A stretch of DNA of 64,000 bases from assembly GCF_006363955.1 (NCBI RefSeq), contig NZ_CP040948.1, positions 620,001 to 684,000 on the forward strand, in the 5' to 3' direction. This document shows positions 47,187 to 56,007 of this stretch, in pieces. The notes below the pieces were generated by a model. That model was not told the DNA's origin, made no database searches, and saw only the letters and a program-made list of their open reading frames with translations. Both the position numbers and the translations under genes were made by a program. Position 1 is the stretch's first letter; every line of letters begins with the position of its first letter. The DNA is from Methylophilus medardicus. GTDB taxonomy: Bacteria; Pseudomonadota; Gammaproteobacteria; Burkholderiales; Methylophilaceae.

Positions 47187-48921
47187 ATTCTACTTGCCCG
47201 CTGTGTCAGCTCGCTGGTGCATTGCCCTGCTGGCCTTGATGCTGTCTAGCCTTCTGGCTGGGTATCCGGCCCATGCGGCCACGGCAGTACACAAACCCTT
47301 GGTGGTCGGTAGTGAGGAAGAGTACCCGCCGTTCTCTATTGGTTATACCGATGAGACGGCCGATGGTTTTACCGTAGAGCTCTGGAAAGCGGTAGCTGCC
47401 AAGGCGCAGCTGGACTACGTGATTCATGTGAAGCCGTTTAAACAGCTGCTGGCGGATATCAACACGGGTCAGGTGGATGTGCTGATTAACTTAGCGCAGT
47501 CCGAGGATCGTAAAAAGATGGTTGATTTTACGGTGCCGCATGTGACGGTCTCAGGGGGCATTTTTGTCCGAAAATCTACCGGCCGTATCCTGAAAGAAGA
47601 CGATCTCAATGGCAAAGAAGTGATTGTCATGAGTGGTGATCTCGCGCAGAGTTACGCCCAATCCCAACCGTGGGGCGGACGCCTCACGCTCGTCAACTCT
47701 GCCTCAGAAGCCTTTAATTTACTGGCCTCTGGCAAACATGATGCGGTGGTCATCAGTAAATTAGCCGGCGAAAAAACCATCAAGCAACTGCAACTGGATA
47801 ACGTCAAGCTGGTGGATGCGAGCATCGGGTTTCAACAAAAGTTTTCGTTTGCAGTCACTAAAGGCAATGCGGATTTGCTCGCGAGAATTAATGAGGGCAT
47901 GGCGCTAGTGAAGGAGAGCGGTGAGTACGATGCCATCTATAACAAATGGTTTGCTATTTATCACTTAGAGCCAGCACTTTTCACGGATGCTTTTTATATT
48001 TCGACCGTATTTGCGGTGTTATCGATCTCATTGGCAGGATTTTTGTTTTACATGCGCACGAGCGATAAAAAACAATCGCATCATTTGATTCGTGAAGCGA
48101 ACAAGAATTTTGAAAGCGTGTTATCAGCAGCCTCGCATTTTTCAATCATTGCCACGGACATGCAAGGGGTGATTAACACGTTTAATACTGGGGCAGAGCA
48201 GTTACTAGGTTATCGTGCGGCTGACATGTTGGCCAATGTCAACATCGTGACACTGCATCATCGCCCCGAGCTGGAATTACGCAGGTCTAAATTGAGTAAA
48301 TATTTTAAGCGCAGTTTGAGTGAGTTTGATGCGCTGGTGTTTAAGGCCTTGTTGGGCGAGCGTGAGAGTTTTGAGTGTGAGTATCTGTCGAGTGACCAGC
48401 GCAAAATTAGCGTGATGCTCAACATCTCCTTAATGAAAAATGCCGAAGACAACATTATTGGCTTTTTATTTATTGCTCAGGATATTACCGAGCGCAAAAA
48501 ACTGGAAGAAGTGCAAGTTCGGTATCTGGACAAATTAAGACATAGCGAAGTTTATCGTGCCGCTATTTTGGAGTGTGCACCGGATGCGATCATGATCATG
48601 AATGAAGAGGGTGCTTTTGTGGAATTTAACCCTGCCGCAGAAAAGCTGTTTGATTATCAGCGCGCCGAAGTGATTGGACACAAAGTGGCCAACCTGATTA
48701 TTCCTGCAGTGCATCGAGGCAGGCATGATGAAGGCATGAAAACTTATCTTAAATCCGGCGCCAGCGCTATTTTAGGGCGAAGAGTGGTGGTGCCAGCCAT
48801 GCGCCGAGATGGCAGCGAAATTCAAATTGAAATGACGGTGATCCCATTTGATGTGGATGAGCAGCAACATTTTCTCGCCTATGCCAGAGAAATGTCGAAC
48901 ACCGTCAGTGATCGCCAATAA
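47173..48921 (+). CDS. Periplasmic SBP_bac_3-PAS-PAS sensor without output domain
   Basis: 582 residues from ATG 47173 (ATG 47179 also possible), overlapping the previous gene by 14 bases. A signal anchor precedes a periplasmic solute-binding domain (about 40-270: PLVVGSEEEYPPFSIGY, DGFTVELWKAVAAKAQLDY, DVLINLAQSEDRKKMVDFT, ESGEYDAIYNKWF). A membrane segment (about 273-293) and two PAS domains follow, the last ending in AREMSN near the C-terminus. No kinase, GGDEF or other output is encoded. It probably senses a solute and passes the signal by protein contact, perhaps to the MHYT kinase. Confidence 0.88.
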   Translation: MTMRRFYLPAVSARWCIALLALMLSSLLAGYPAHAATAVHKPLVVGSEEEYPPFSIGYTDETADGFTVELWKAVAAKAQLDYVIHVKPFKQLLADINTGQVDVLINLAQSEDRKKMVDFTVPHVTVSGGIFVRKSTGRILKEDDLNGKEVIVMSGDLAQSYAQSQPWGGRLTLVNSASEAFNLLASGKHDAVVISKLAGEKTIKQLQLDNVKLVDASIGFQQKFSFAVTKGNADLLARINEGMALVKESGEYDAIYNKWFAIYHLEPALFTDAFYISTVFAVLSISLAGFLFYMRTSDKKQSHHLIREANKNFESVLSAASHFSIIATDMQGVINTFNTGAEQLLGYRAADMLANVNIVTLHHRPELELRRSKLSKYFKRSLSEFDALVFKALLGERESFECEYLSSDQRKISVMLNISLMKNAEDNIIGFLFIAQDITERKKLEEVQVRYLDKLRHSEVYRAAILECAPDAIMIMNEEGAFVEFNPAAEKLFDYQRAEVIGHKVANLIIPAVHRGRHDEGMKTYLKSGASAILGRRVVVPAMRRDGSEIQIEMTVIPFDVDEQQHFLAYAREMSNTVSDRQ

Positions 48922-49305
48922 GCCGAATGCCCCTTACAGGTCAAGAAAGAGGAAATAGCAATTGCAAGGGGGGTGGGAAAGGGTTGGGAATGATGGGCGG
49001 ATACTCATACGGGGGAGAGCAGATGCTGAAATCTTTATCCGCTTTCAAACAATGCTTTCGTGCAACACACACAGACCTTTGTTCCTTATCAAACAACATT
49101 CTGAACAAAGCGTAGGGTTTTATGACAGTTGTCGTGAAGCAACCATGCTTTTTCAAGCCGTTGTGATGGCTAACATTACAATAAATCTACAGGCAGCCGC
49201 CTGCGCTAAGGTGCAACTTTAGCAGCGCAAGCTGACGGCTCGCTTACACATCACGGTTTTACAACGTCAAGCGGTTACAATCGCTAGCCAGTCAGCAGCA
49301 CGAGC
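48922..49305. other. Intergenic region between convergent genes, no gene seen
   Basis: About 380 bases including G-rich stretches near 48968. Short ORFs here have no ribosome site or recognisable product. Confidence 0.45.
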
Positions 49306-49749
49306 TTAGTCGTGCCCACGCCCATGTCCGCGACCATGCCCATGGCCGTGATCATCGTCATCATGCCAATGCGCGTGATGGTCACCACCGCGTCCCGGGC
49401 CTGGTCGACCCGCATAGGCGTTGTAGCGCGGTGCGTACACATGTTGATACCAGCCATCCTGCACAAAGTACACCTGTCTGCCACACGCACCATACTGGCC
49501 GCAGTAACGCCCCCATTTTTTCATATGTCCTGGCGGGACGCGTAGATAGAGTGGCGCTTGCACGACGGCGACGGGTGGCGGTTGAATGATCACGGGTTGC
49601 GGGTAAATCACCTGCGGTGCAGGGTATGGATTCCCCAACACAATCTGGCCATAAAAGCCCGGTTGCCCGACACTGACAGCAACGCCGCCCTCCGCCATTG
49701 CCGACATCGAAACGCCCATCCATAACACACACATCAAACCATATTTCAT
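49306..49749 (-). CDS. Exported protein with His/Asp/Gly-rich tail
   Basis: 147 residues: signal peptide (to AMA), a Pro/Val/Gln-rich stretch (YPAPQVIYPQPVIIQPPPVA), a small cysteine block (WGRYCGQYGACGRQVYFV) and a C-terminal tail of HxH and DDDDHGHGHG repeats. The middle block, PLYLRVPPGHMKKWGRYC, is a pattern met in small exported proteins of betaproteobacteria with no assigned role. The tail should bind transition metals such as Ni, Zn or Cu; this is inferred from composition. Monocistronic on the minus strand. Confidence 0.72.
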   Translation of the reverse strand: MKYGLMCVLWMGVSMSAMAEGGVAVSVGQPGFYGQIVLGNPYPAPQVIYPQPVIIQPPPVAVVQAPLYLRVPPGHMKKWGRYCGQYGACGRQVYFVQDGWYQHVYAPRYNAYAGRPGPGRGGDHHAHWHDDDDHGHGHGRGHGRGHD

Positions 49750-49859
49750 TATGTTGTCACCTCAAAAAGATTTAGCCCTGTTGCTGAACGCATGGCACTG
49801 CAACCCCATGCTGAGGCAGATTTTATTAAGCAAGGCTAGAGAGTGACAGTCTTAGGATG

Positions 49860-49897
49860 CTGATCGTCTTGTCAGAAAAGGCTGACAAGACGATCAG
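49860..49897. repeat. Perfect 16-bp inverted repeat (hairpin)
   Basis: Arms at 49860-49875 and 49882-49897 (CTGATCGTCTTGTCAG and its complement) with a six-base loop. It lies between two minus-strand genes, 37 bases after the lipoprotein stop. No U tract follows on either strand, so it is a weak terminator at best. Confidence 0.7.
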
Positions 49898-49933
49898 GGA
49901 TTGAAGTACGGTTACACATCGGTGTATCGCGCA

Positions 49934-50539
49934 TTATTTGATGTTACGAATTGCCATCCATCCCGCATCGTGCATACAGGCGACAAAGGCGCGTTTGTAT
50001 TGTTGGGTTTTGTAATCCGGCAGATAGTCTGGGCCCAGTTTTTTCTCGCAAACTGACTGATCTTGCTGCAATTGCTTTGGAAACGCGCCCATTTTCCACC
50101 ATGAATTGATTGCGTAAACCACCTCAGGCCCATCGTTTACCGTGGAGTGCGCCGTCACCGCTTTACTCGGGCTGGGTTCTTGGGGCATAGCGGGCGCAGC
50201 CACTGCCGTGGCTGTGCTTGGCGTTTGTGGTGTTTTTGTAACAGTAGGCGCCGTCGGTGTCTTGGCTGGCTGCGGGGGTAACTCGATGAATGGGCTTGGC
50301 TTCGCTTGGCTGGCCTGCTTGTTATCGGTCACATCGATGGTTGCAAATAAAGGATCTAACGCATCCACCTTCGGTTTTTGCCAGCCTTGTTCTGCCAGGC
50401 AGGCAGAGAGCTGATCACCGGTGCCGCGGCAGGCCTGATGGGCGCGATCTATATCTTGTTGTGAGCCGCCGCGCTTATAAGAAACCTCGCCACAACCGGC
50501 GATGAAAACACTCAATACCACGTAAGTTAAAAGACGCAT
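49934..50539 (-). CDS. Hypothetical lipoprotein
   Basis: 201 residues from ATG 50539 (AGGA six bases upstream). The lipobox is VFIAGC. After a short conserved part with two cysteines (HQACRGTGDQLSACLAEQGW) comes a Pro/Thr/Ala-rich linker and a C-terminal part with YAINSWWKMGAFPKQLQQDQ, CEKKLGPDY and ACMHDAGW. The paired cysteine-tryptophan blocks at both ends look like repeats of one small motif. Function unknown; envelope location inferred. Confidence 0.72.
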   Translation of the reverse strand: MRLLTYVVLSVFIAGCGEVSYKRGGSQQDIDRAHQACRGTGDQLSACLAEQGWQKPKVDALDPLFATIDVTDNKQASQAKPSPFIELPPQPAKTPTAPTVTKTPQTPSTATAVAAPAMPQEPSPSKAVTAHSTVNDGPEVVYAINSWWKMGAFPKQLQQDQSVCEKKLGPDYLPDYKTQQYKRAFVACMHDAGWMAIRNIK

Positions 50540-50618
50540 TGCTTGTCCTGTGTTCAATTTGTTATGTGCAGTCTAGCGGTGTTTGACTGCCATCGCCACT
50601 ACGCAAATTGACGTATTT

Positions 50619-50625
50619 GTCCTAC
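50619..50625 (+). promoter_or_regulatory. Partial TCCTACA-type motif upstream of fmdC
   Basis: GTCCTAC, 84 bases before the fmdC start. It matches only the core of the motif, so it may be chance. Confidence 0.2.
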
Positions 50626-50643
50626 ACCACCCTCTCGTTAAGC

Positions 50644-50660
50644 TTGGCACAAGTTTTGGT
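50644..50660 (+). promoter_or_regulatory. Sigma-54-like promoter of the fmd operon
   Basis: TTGGCACAAGTTTTGGT has the -24 element TTGGCAC and a -12 element TTGGT at the correct GG-N10 spacing, but GG replaces the GC normally seen at -12. It lies about 43 bases before the fmdC start. Nitrogen control by NtrC would suit an amide and urea uptake operon; this is inferred. Confidence 0.5.
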
Positions 50661-50702
50661 TGACTTGTGATGTTTGAATTTAACGAGAAAGGGAATTCTA
50701 CG

Positions 50703-51899
50703 ATGATGAATATTAAAAAATGTGCCTTGCACACTGCAGTAATGTTGGCTTGCGGGTTGGGTACGCAATTGGCTAATGCGGGTGCCACGATTAGTTTCGG
50801 TGAGGACAAGTATATCAGTGCTGGCTTTGGGTTTATTTCTAGTTACAACTCTGTTGAAGATGCTTCTAATGGGGGTAAAGATCGTTCAAACGATTTCACC
50901 TTGGACAGTGCGCGTTTGTATTTGTCGGGTTCATTTAACAAATACATCAAAGGCATGTTGAATACTGAGAAGTCTGGTGGCGGTTCCGCGAACAGTAACT
51001 TTGAAGTGATTGATGCCAACGTACAGTTCCAAGTCACTCCTGAAGTTGCTATCTGGGCTGGTCGTTTCCTCTCCCCAAGTGACCGCGCCAACATGGCAGG
51101 TCCGTACTACTCTATGGGTGGCGGCTATTGGGCAAACATCGCTTCTCGTTACGGATGGAATGGTGGTGTGATTGGTCGTGATGATGGTGTGGCTGTAGTT
51201 TCAAGTTTCCTCGAAGATCATTTGGCTGTTTCATTTGGTGCTTTTGAAGGTAACCAAATATTCCGTTTTAGTGGTGTTGGTGCGCAGTCGCAATCCTCTA
51301 CGACTAAAGATAACCTGATGTATGCTGGCCGTGTGCAATACAACTTCTGGGATGCTGAACCTGGCTATTACGGTACAGGTAACTACTTCGGTGCAAAAGA
51401 TATTCTTTCTATTGGCATTGCTGGTCGTATGAAAAAAGATGGTGCTGTTGCCCCAGCAGTTTCTGGTGTGGCGGGTGACTACAAATCATACAGCGTTGAC
51501 TTTTTGTTAGAGAAAAAAGATGTTGGGCCAGGCACATTCTCAGCCGAAGCTGCCTACTATTACTATGACACAGACAATGTGTTCTTGGGCGAGCAAGGTA
51601 AAGCTTACTCTGCAGGTCTTGGTTATTTGTTCAGCGAACCTGTTGGTTGGGGCAAGATTATGCCTATCGTGCGCTACCAAAAATTTGATGCAGATGGTGT
51701 AACAAGTTTTGATGGGTCTACTAGTCCGGCAACATTTACCAATAATCGAGGCAGTAACGACACCAAGCGTTTTGAGATTGGCGCTAACTACATCATTGCC
51801 CCATACAACTCTGTGATTACAGCTACCGTTGGCAAAACAGATACATCTGCTACTTCAAGCGATAATTTCGTCAAAGTCGCCCTGCAAATGCAATTTTAA
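50703..51899 (+). CDS. fmdC: Outer-membrane porin for short-chain amides and urea
   Basis: 398 residues from ATG 50703 (AAAGGG upstream). A signal peptide ends at ANA. The rest alternates in beta-strand fashion with Gly and aromatic residues and ends in QMQF, a C-terminal Phe that directs outer-membrane insertion. It directly precedes formamidase, as does FmdC of Methylophilus methylotrophus, a porin for urea and amides. Codon choice is visibly more biased than in neighbours (an abundant protein). Confidence 0.85.
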   Translation: MMNIKKCALHTAVMLACGLGTQLANAGATISFGEDKYISAGFGFISSYNSVEDASNGGKDRSNDFTLDSARLYLSGSFNKYIKGMLNTEKSGGGSANSNFEVIDANVQFQVTPEVAIWAGRFLSPSDRANMAGPYYSMGGGYWANIASRYGWNGGVIGRDDGVAVVSSFLEDHLAVSFGAFEGNQIFRFSGVGAQSQSSTTKDNLMYAGRVQYNFWDAEPGYYGTGNYFGAKDILSIGIAGRMKKDGAVAPAVSGVAGDYKSYSVDFLLEKKDVGPGTFSAEAAYYYYDTDNVFLGEQGKAYSAGLGYLFSEPVGWGKIMPIVRYQKFDADGVTSFDGSTSPATFTNNRGSNDTKRFEIGANYIIAPYNSVITATVGKTDTSATSSDNFVKVALQMQF

Positions 51900-51940
51900 T
51901 TAATGACTTATAACCCTTTCTCACAAAGGAGATGAGTGTA

Positions 51941-53164
51941 ATGAAAACAATAGTGAAGTTGGATTTGGATAAAAAGCCCTGGGAACAGGACGGTCAGATT
52001 CATAACCGCTGGCACCCAGATTTACCCATGATTGCCATGGTTAAACCAGGGGATGAGTTCCGCGTAGAGTGTATGGATTGGACCGGCGGTCAAATTGGTA
52101 ACAATGACAGCGCTAACGATATCCGTGACGTGGACTTAACTCAGGTGCACTACCTGAGTGGTCCGATCGGTGTCGAAGGGGCTGAGCCTGGTGACCTGAT
52201 GGTGGTTGAGATTCTGGATGTCGGTACCTTTGACGACCAGCAGTGGGGCTTTAACGGTCTGTTTGCTAAAGAGAATGGCGGTGGTTTCTTGACCGACCAT
52301 TTCCCTAAGGCAAGCAAGTCGATCTGGGATTTCCACGGTGTCTACACCACCTCGCGTCACGTACCGAAAGTCCGTTATGCCGGCATCATGCATCCGGGCT
52401 TGATTGGCTGCTTGCCATCACGTGAGTTACTGGATACCTGGAATGAACGTGAAGCTGCGTTGATTGCCACCGATCCAGACCGCGTGCCTGCGCTGGCGCT
52501 GCCACCTGAGCCTAAATCTGCCGTCATGGGCCGGTTGTCTGGCGACGCTGCCAAAAAAGCGGCGGCGGAAGGTGCGCGTACCGTGCCACCGCGTGATCAT
52601 GGTGGTAACTGCGACATCAAAAACTTGACCAAGGGTTCAAAAATATTCTTCCCGGTCTATGTGAAGGATGGCGGTCTCTCCATGGGTGACCTGCACTTCT
52701 CACAAGGCGATGGTGAAATTACGTTCTGTGGTGCCATTGAAATGGCTGGCTATCTGGATATTAAAGTCAGCTTGATCAAAGACGGTGTAAAAAAATACGC
52801 CATCAAAAACCCGATCTTCCAACCAAGCCCGATTACCCCGACTTATCGTGACTACGTCATTTTTGAAGGGATTTCAGTCGATGAAGCTGGCAAGCAACAT
52901 TATCTGGATGTCCATGTCGCTTACCGTCAGGCTTGTCTGAACGCGATTGAGTACCTGAAAAAGTTTGGTTACAGCGGCGAACAAGCCGTGGCAATTTTGG
53001 GCACAGCACCGGTAGAGGGCCATATCAGCGGCATCGTCGATATTCCTAACGCCTGTGCAACATTGTGGATTCCGACGGAGATCTTTGAATTTGATATTCG
53101 CCCAAATGCCGATGGACCGAAGATCGAAGTGCCACCTGGCATTAGCGTGGCGCCAAGTACTTAA
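51941..53164 (+). CDS. fmdA: Formamidase
   Basis: 407 residues from ATG 51941; AAAGGAG lies nine bases before it, while ATG 51932 is too close to that site. FmdA/AmdA family: hydrolyses formamide to formate and ammonia in the cytoplasm. Conserved blocks seen: HNRWHPDLPMIAMVKPGDEF, ECMDWTGGQIGNNDSANDI, HYLSGPIGVEGAEPGDL, HPGLIGCLPSRELLDTWNER, PRDHGGNCDIKNLTKGSKIF and GDLHFSQGDGEITFCGAIE. It is downstream of the porin and ahead of the transporter. Confidence 0.95.
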   Translation: MKTIVKLDLDKKPWEQDGQIHNRWHPDLPMIAMVKPGDEFRVECMDWTGGQIGNNDSANDIRDVDLTQVHYLSGPIGVEGAEPGDLMVVEILDVGTFDDQQWGFNGLFAKENGGGFLTDHFPKASKSIWDFHGVYTTSRHVPKVRYAGIMHPGLIGCLPSRELLDTWNEREAALIATDPDRVPALALPPEPKSAVMGRLSGDAAKKAAAEGARTVPPRDHGGNCDIKNLTKGSKIFFPVYVKDGGLSMGDLHFSQGDGEITFCGAIEMAGYLDIKVSLIKDGVKKYAIKNPIFQPSPITPTYRDYVIFEGISVDEAGKQHYLDVHVAYRQACLNAIEYLKKFGYSGEQAVAILGTAPVEGHISGIVDIPNACATLWIPTEIFEFDIRPNADGPKIEVPPGISVAPST

Positions 53165-53218
53165 TCAAGTTTTAAAGGCGACGTTTTTAACAGCCCGGTT
53201 TGCATAAGGAAAGTACAG

Positions 53219-53557
53219 ATGCCTATTTACGAATATGAGTGTGACAGTTGTGGTGTGTTTACCGCGCTACGCAAAATGAGTGAATCCAGTTTGCCAGCGG
53301 ATTGCGAGTGTTGTGGGTCTGAAAGCCCGCGCATCCTATCCGTGCCCAAACTGGCCATCATGGGCAAGCAACAACGGTCCGCACATGAGCGTAACGAGAA
53401 AGCTGCGCATGAGCCTCGCAGTGGACGCCGCTCCAGTTGTGGTTGCACAGGATCACATACCTGCAAAACCACTACCAAGGTGAACCCGGATAACGGCAAA
53501 CCTGCGATGCAAATGCAAACCAAAAAAACAGCGCGGCCTTGGATGATCGGGCACTAG
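53219..53557 (+). CDS. fmdB: FmdB-type zinc-ribbon protein
   Basis: 112 residues. The N-terminal FmdB zinc ribbon is MPIYEYECDSCG...CECCG (first 40 residues), followed by a basic tail with CGCTGSHTC. In Methylophilus FmdB was proposed as a regulator of fmd expression; homologous small ribbons are widespread with unclear roles. AAGGA precedes ATG 53219. Position between fmdA and fmdD is as in Methylophilus. Confidence 0.9.
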   Translation: MPIYEYECDSCGVFTALRKMSESSLPADCECCGSESPRILSVPKLAIMGKQQRSAHERNEKAAHEPRSGRRSSCGCTGSHTCKTTTKVNPDNGKPAMQMQTKKTARPWMIGH

Positions 53558-53635
53558 GCCTGATCAGACAACCGACAAGATTGAAGCAGCAATAGCAATT
53601 AACTTAATTGATTTATCCATAAAGGAGAAGATGTA

Positions 53636-54874
53636 ATGAGTACCTTAAACAGACGAGGTTTTATGAAAGGCGCATTGCTGGGTGCCATGATGGCCGCTGG
53701 CCTCATCACTGGTCACGCTTTTGCAGCGGATTTTCCAACAGCAAAAGTGAACACCACTGGCTTGGCAGTGACCGATACAACAGTAAAAGTAGGTATTCTG
53801 CACTCTGCCACAGGGACCATGGCGATCAGTGAAACGGGTTCGATTCAGGCTGAAAAACTGGCCATTGAGCAAATCAATGCCATGGGTGGTATCTTGGGTC
53901 GCAAAATTGAAATCGTGCAAGAAGATGGTGCTTCTGACTGGCCAACATTTGCCGAAAAAGCAAAAAAATTGCTCGAAAAAGACAAAGTGGCTTCTGTGAT
54001 GGGTTGCTGGACTTCAGCTTCACGTAAAGCAGCCTTGCCAGTGTTTGAAAAAGACAACGGCTTGCTGTTCTACCCAACGTTTTACGAAGGTTTAGAGCAA
54101 TCTAAAAACGTGTTCTACACAGGTCAAGAAGCCACACAACAAATTCTGGCGGGTTTGGACTGGATTGCAAAAGAGAAAAATGCCAAAACATTCTATCTGA
54201 TCGGTTCAGACTACATCTGGCCACGTACGTCGATGAAAATTGCGCGTAAACACATCGAGCAACATCTGGGCGGCAAAGTGGTGGGTGAAGAGTACATCGC
54301 GCTGGGCGATACACAGTTCGGTTCAGTGATCAACAAGATCAAACTGAAAAAACCTGACGTGATTTACGCAGCAGTGGTAGGTGGTAGTAACGTTGCTTGG
54401 TTTAAACAATTGAACGCGGCTGGTTTGAACTCCAGCAAACAAACCATGCTGACCATTTCGGTAACAGAAGATGAAGTGTTAGGTATTGGTGGCGAAAACT
54501 TGGCTGGTTTCTACTCTGCCATGAAGTATTTCCAATCCCAAGACAATGATTCAAACAAGAAATTTGTTGAAGCATTCAAAAAACGCTGGGGTAAAGATGC
54601 TGTGATCGGTGACGTGACCCAAGCGGCTTATCTGGGCCCATGGTTGTACAAAGCTGCGGTTGAACGTGCCGGTAGCTTCGATGTAGACAAAGTACAAGCG
54701 GCATTGCCTGGTTACGAGTTCAAAGATGCACCTGAAGGTTCTGTGACTGTGGAAGCTAACCATCACTTGACGACCAAACTGCGTATCGGTCAATGGGGTA
54801 AAGATGGTCAAGCTAAAGTGGTTTACACCTCTGGTTACATCAAACCTGATCCATTTCCAAAAGGCTATCAATAA
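53636..54874 (+). CDS. fmdD: Urea/short-chain amide-binding protein (UrtA-like)
   Basis: 412 residues from ATG 53636 (AAAGGAG). The signal peptide begins with NRRGFMKGALLG, a twin-arginine motif, so export may be by Tat. The mature part is a type I periplasmic binding protein of the UrtA kind: VKVGILHSATGTMAISE, AIEQINAMGGILGRKI, VMGCWTSASRKAALPVFE, NGLLFYPTFYEGLEQSKNV and TISVTEDEVLGIGGENLAGF. It delivers urea or amides to the FmdEF-UrtDE importer. Confidence 0.93.
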   Translation: MSTLNRRGFMKGALLGAMMAAGLITGHAFAADFPTAKVNTTGLAVTDTTVKVGILHSATGTMAISETGSIQAEKLAIEQINAMGGILGRKIEIVQEDGASDWPTFAEKAKKLLEKDKVASVMGCWTSASRKAALPVFEKDNGLLFYPTFYEGLEQSKNVFYTGQEATQQILAGLDWIAKEKNAKTFYLIGSDYIWPRTSMKIARKHIEQHLGGKVVGEEYIALGDTQFGSVINKIKLKKPDVIYAAVVGGSNVAWFKQLNAAGLNSSKQTMLTISVTEDEVLGIGGENLAGFYSAMKYFQSQDNDSNKKFVEAFKKRWGKDAVIGDVTQAAYLGPWLYKAAVERAGSFDVDKVQAALPGYEFKDAPEGSVTVEANHHLTTKLRIGQWGKDGQAKVVYTSGYIKPDPFPKGYQ

Positions 54875-54900
54875 GCTAGTCCTGTCTTAATGGTATAAGC

Positions 54901-54923
54901 GGTAGCCGGGTGATCCGGCTACC
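54901..54923 (+). terminator. Intercistronic hairpin after fmdD
   Basis: Arms GGTAGCCGG and CCGGCTACC around five bases, with no long U tract. Such hairpins after binding-protein genes stabilise the upstream message or partly terminate, giving more binding protein than permease. Confidence 0.6.
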
Positions 54924-54978
54924 CTTTGCCACAAGTAACAAATATTTATTTGAGAAGTAGCATTTAAAGGAGACCGAT

Positions 54979-55896
54979 ATGTTTGGTTATTCGATGGCTG
55001 AGATAGGCAATATTGTGGTGATGCAGGGTTTTTCCGGCCTGAGCATGTTTACAGTGTTGCTACTGATGGCACTGGGTCTCGCGATTATTTTCGGGCAGAT
55101 GGGTGTGATTAATATGGCGCACGGTGAGTTTATGACGATTGGTGCTTACACCACAGTCATGCTCTCAAAAGTAGCGGCCACCTACGGTTTTACAAATTAT
55201 TATTTTATATTTGCCATCCTGATTGCATTTGGTTTGGCGTTTATCGTCGGTTATTTCATTGAGTTTGTCATGATCCGGCATCTCTACAAACGCCCCCTAG
55301 ACACTTTATTGGCGACCTGGGGCCTCAGTTTGGTCATGCAACAAATCTTCCGCTCGACCTTTGGTGCCAAAGAGGTGAGTGCAGAATTGCCAGAGTGGAT
55401 GCTTGGCTCTTTCCAACCAACGCCTGATATCGATATTCCGATCAACGGGGTATTTGTCATGGGTCTGGCTGCGCTGGTGACGTTTGGGGTGTACATGTTC
55501 ATGTTCAAATCCCGCTGGGGTCTACGTGTGCGTGCCACCGTGCAAAACCGCACCATGGCGGGCGCGGTGGGCATCAATACTGCCAAAGTTGACCGTGTGA
55601 CCTTTGCGCTGGGCTGCGGCATTGCCGGTATTGCGGGCGCGGCATTTACAACGATCGCTTCTACAGGTCCGACCACCGGCACCCTCTACATCGTCGACAG
55701 CTTCATGGTTGTCGTGTTTGGCGGCGCGGCCAGTATTGTGGGGACAATTGCTTCTGCTTTCGGGATTGCGCAAGCCCAGTCTGTGCTGCAGTTCTTTATG
55801 ACCAGCTCGATGGGCAAAGTGTCTACGTTGCTCGCTATCGTCACGATATTGATGATGAAACCGGAAGGTTTGTTTGCCTCCAAACTGCGTAAGTAA
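54979..55896 (+). CDS. fmdE: Urea/amide ABC transporter permease (UrtB-like)
   Basis: 305 residues, about eight membrane segments, branched-chain amino acid permease LivH/UrtB type: GLAIIFGQMGVINMAHGEFMTIGAY, LLATWGLSLVMQQIFR, VRATVQNRTMAGAVGIN and PTTGTLYIVDSFMVVVFGG. It lacks the N-terminal periplasmic extension of many UrtB proteins. Corresponds to FmdE of Methylophilus. AAAGGAG precedes ATG 54979. Confidence 0.93.
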   Translation: MFGYSMAEIGNIVVMQGFSGLSMFTVLLLMALGLAIIFGQMGVINMAHGEFMTIGAYTTVMLSKVAATYGFTNYYFIFAILIAFGLAFIVGYFIEFVMIRHLYKRPLDTLLATWGLSLVMQQIFRSTFGAKEVSAELPEWMLGSFQPTPDIDIPINGVFVMGLAALVTFGVYMFMFKSRWGLRVRATVQNRTMAGAVGINTAKVDRVTFALGCGIAGIAGAAFTTIASTGPTTGTLYIVDSFMVVVFGGAASIVGTIASAFGIAQAQSVLQFFMTSSMGKVSTLLAIVTILMMKPEGLFASKLRK

Positions 55897-56007
55897 CAGG
55901 CCATGGCAGCGTGTGCACACATTTGCCATGCTGCCATAAGTAAATAGACGTATTAAATGTTTACACCTGACGCAATAGAATCGACGCATCAACAGAGGAG
56001 AATCTTG

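Noticed and set aside
48927-49222. Small overlapping ORFs after the PAS sensor gene
   Set aside because: No ribosome site, no recognisable product and different frames overlap each other.
49860-49897. 16-bp hairpin as a rho-independent terminator
   Set aside because: There is no U tract on either side; listed as an inverted repeat instead.
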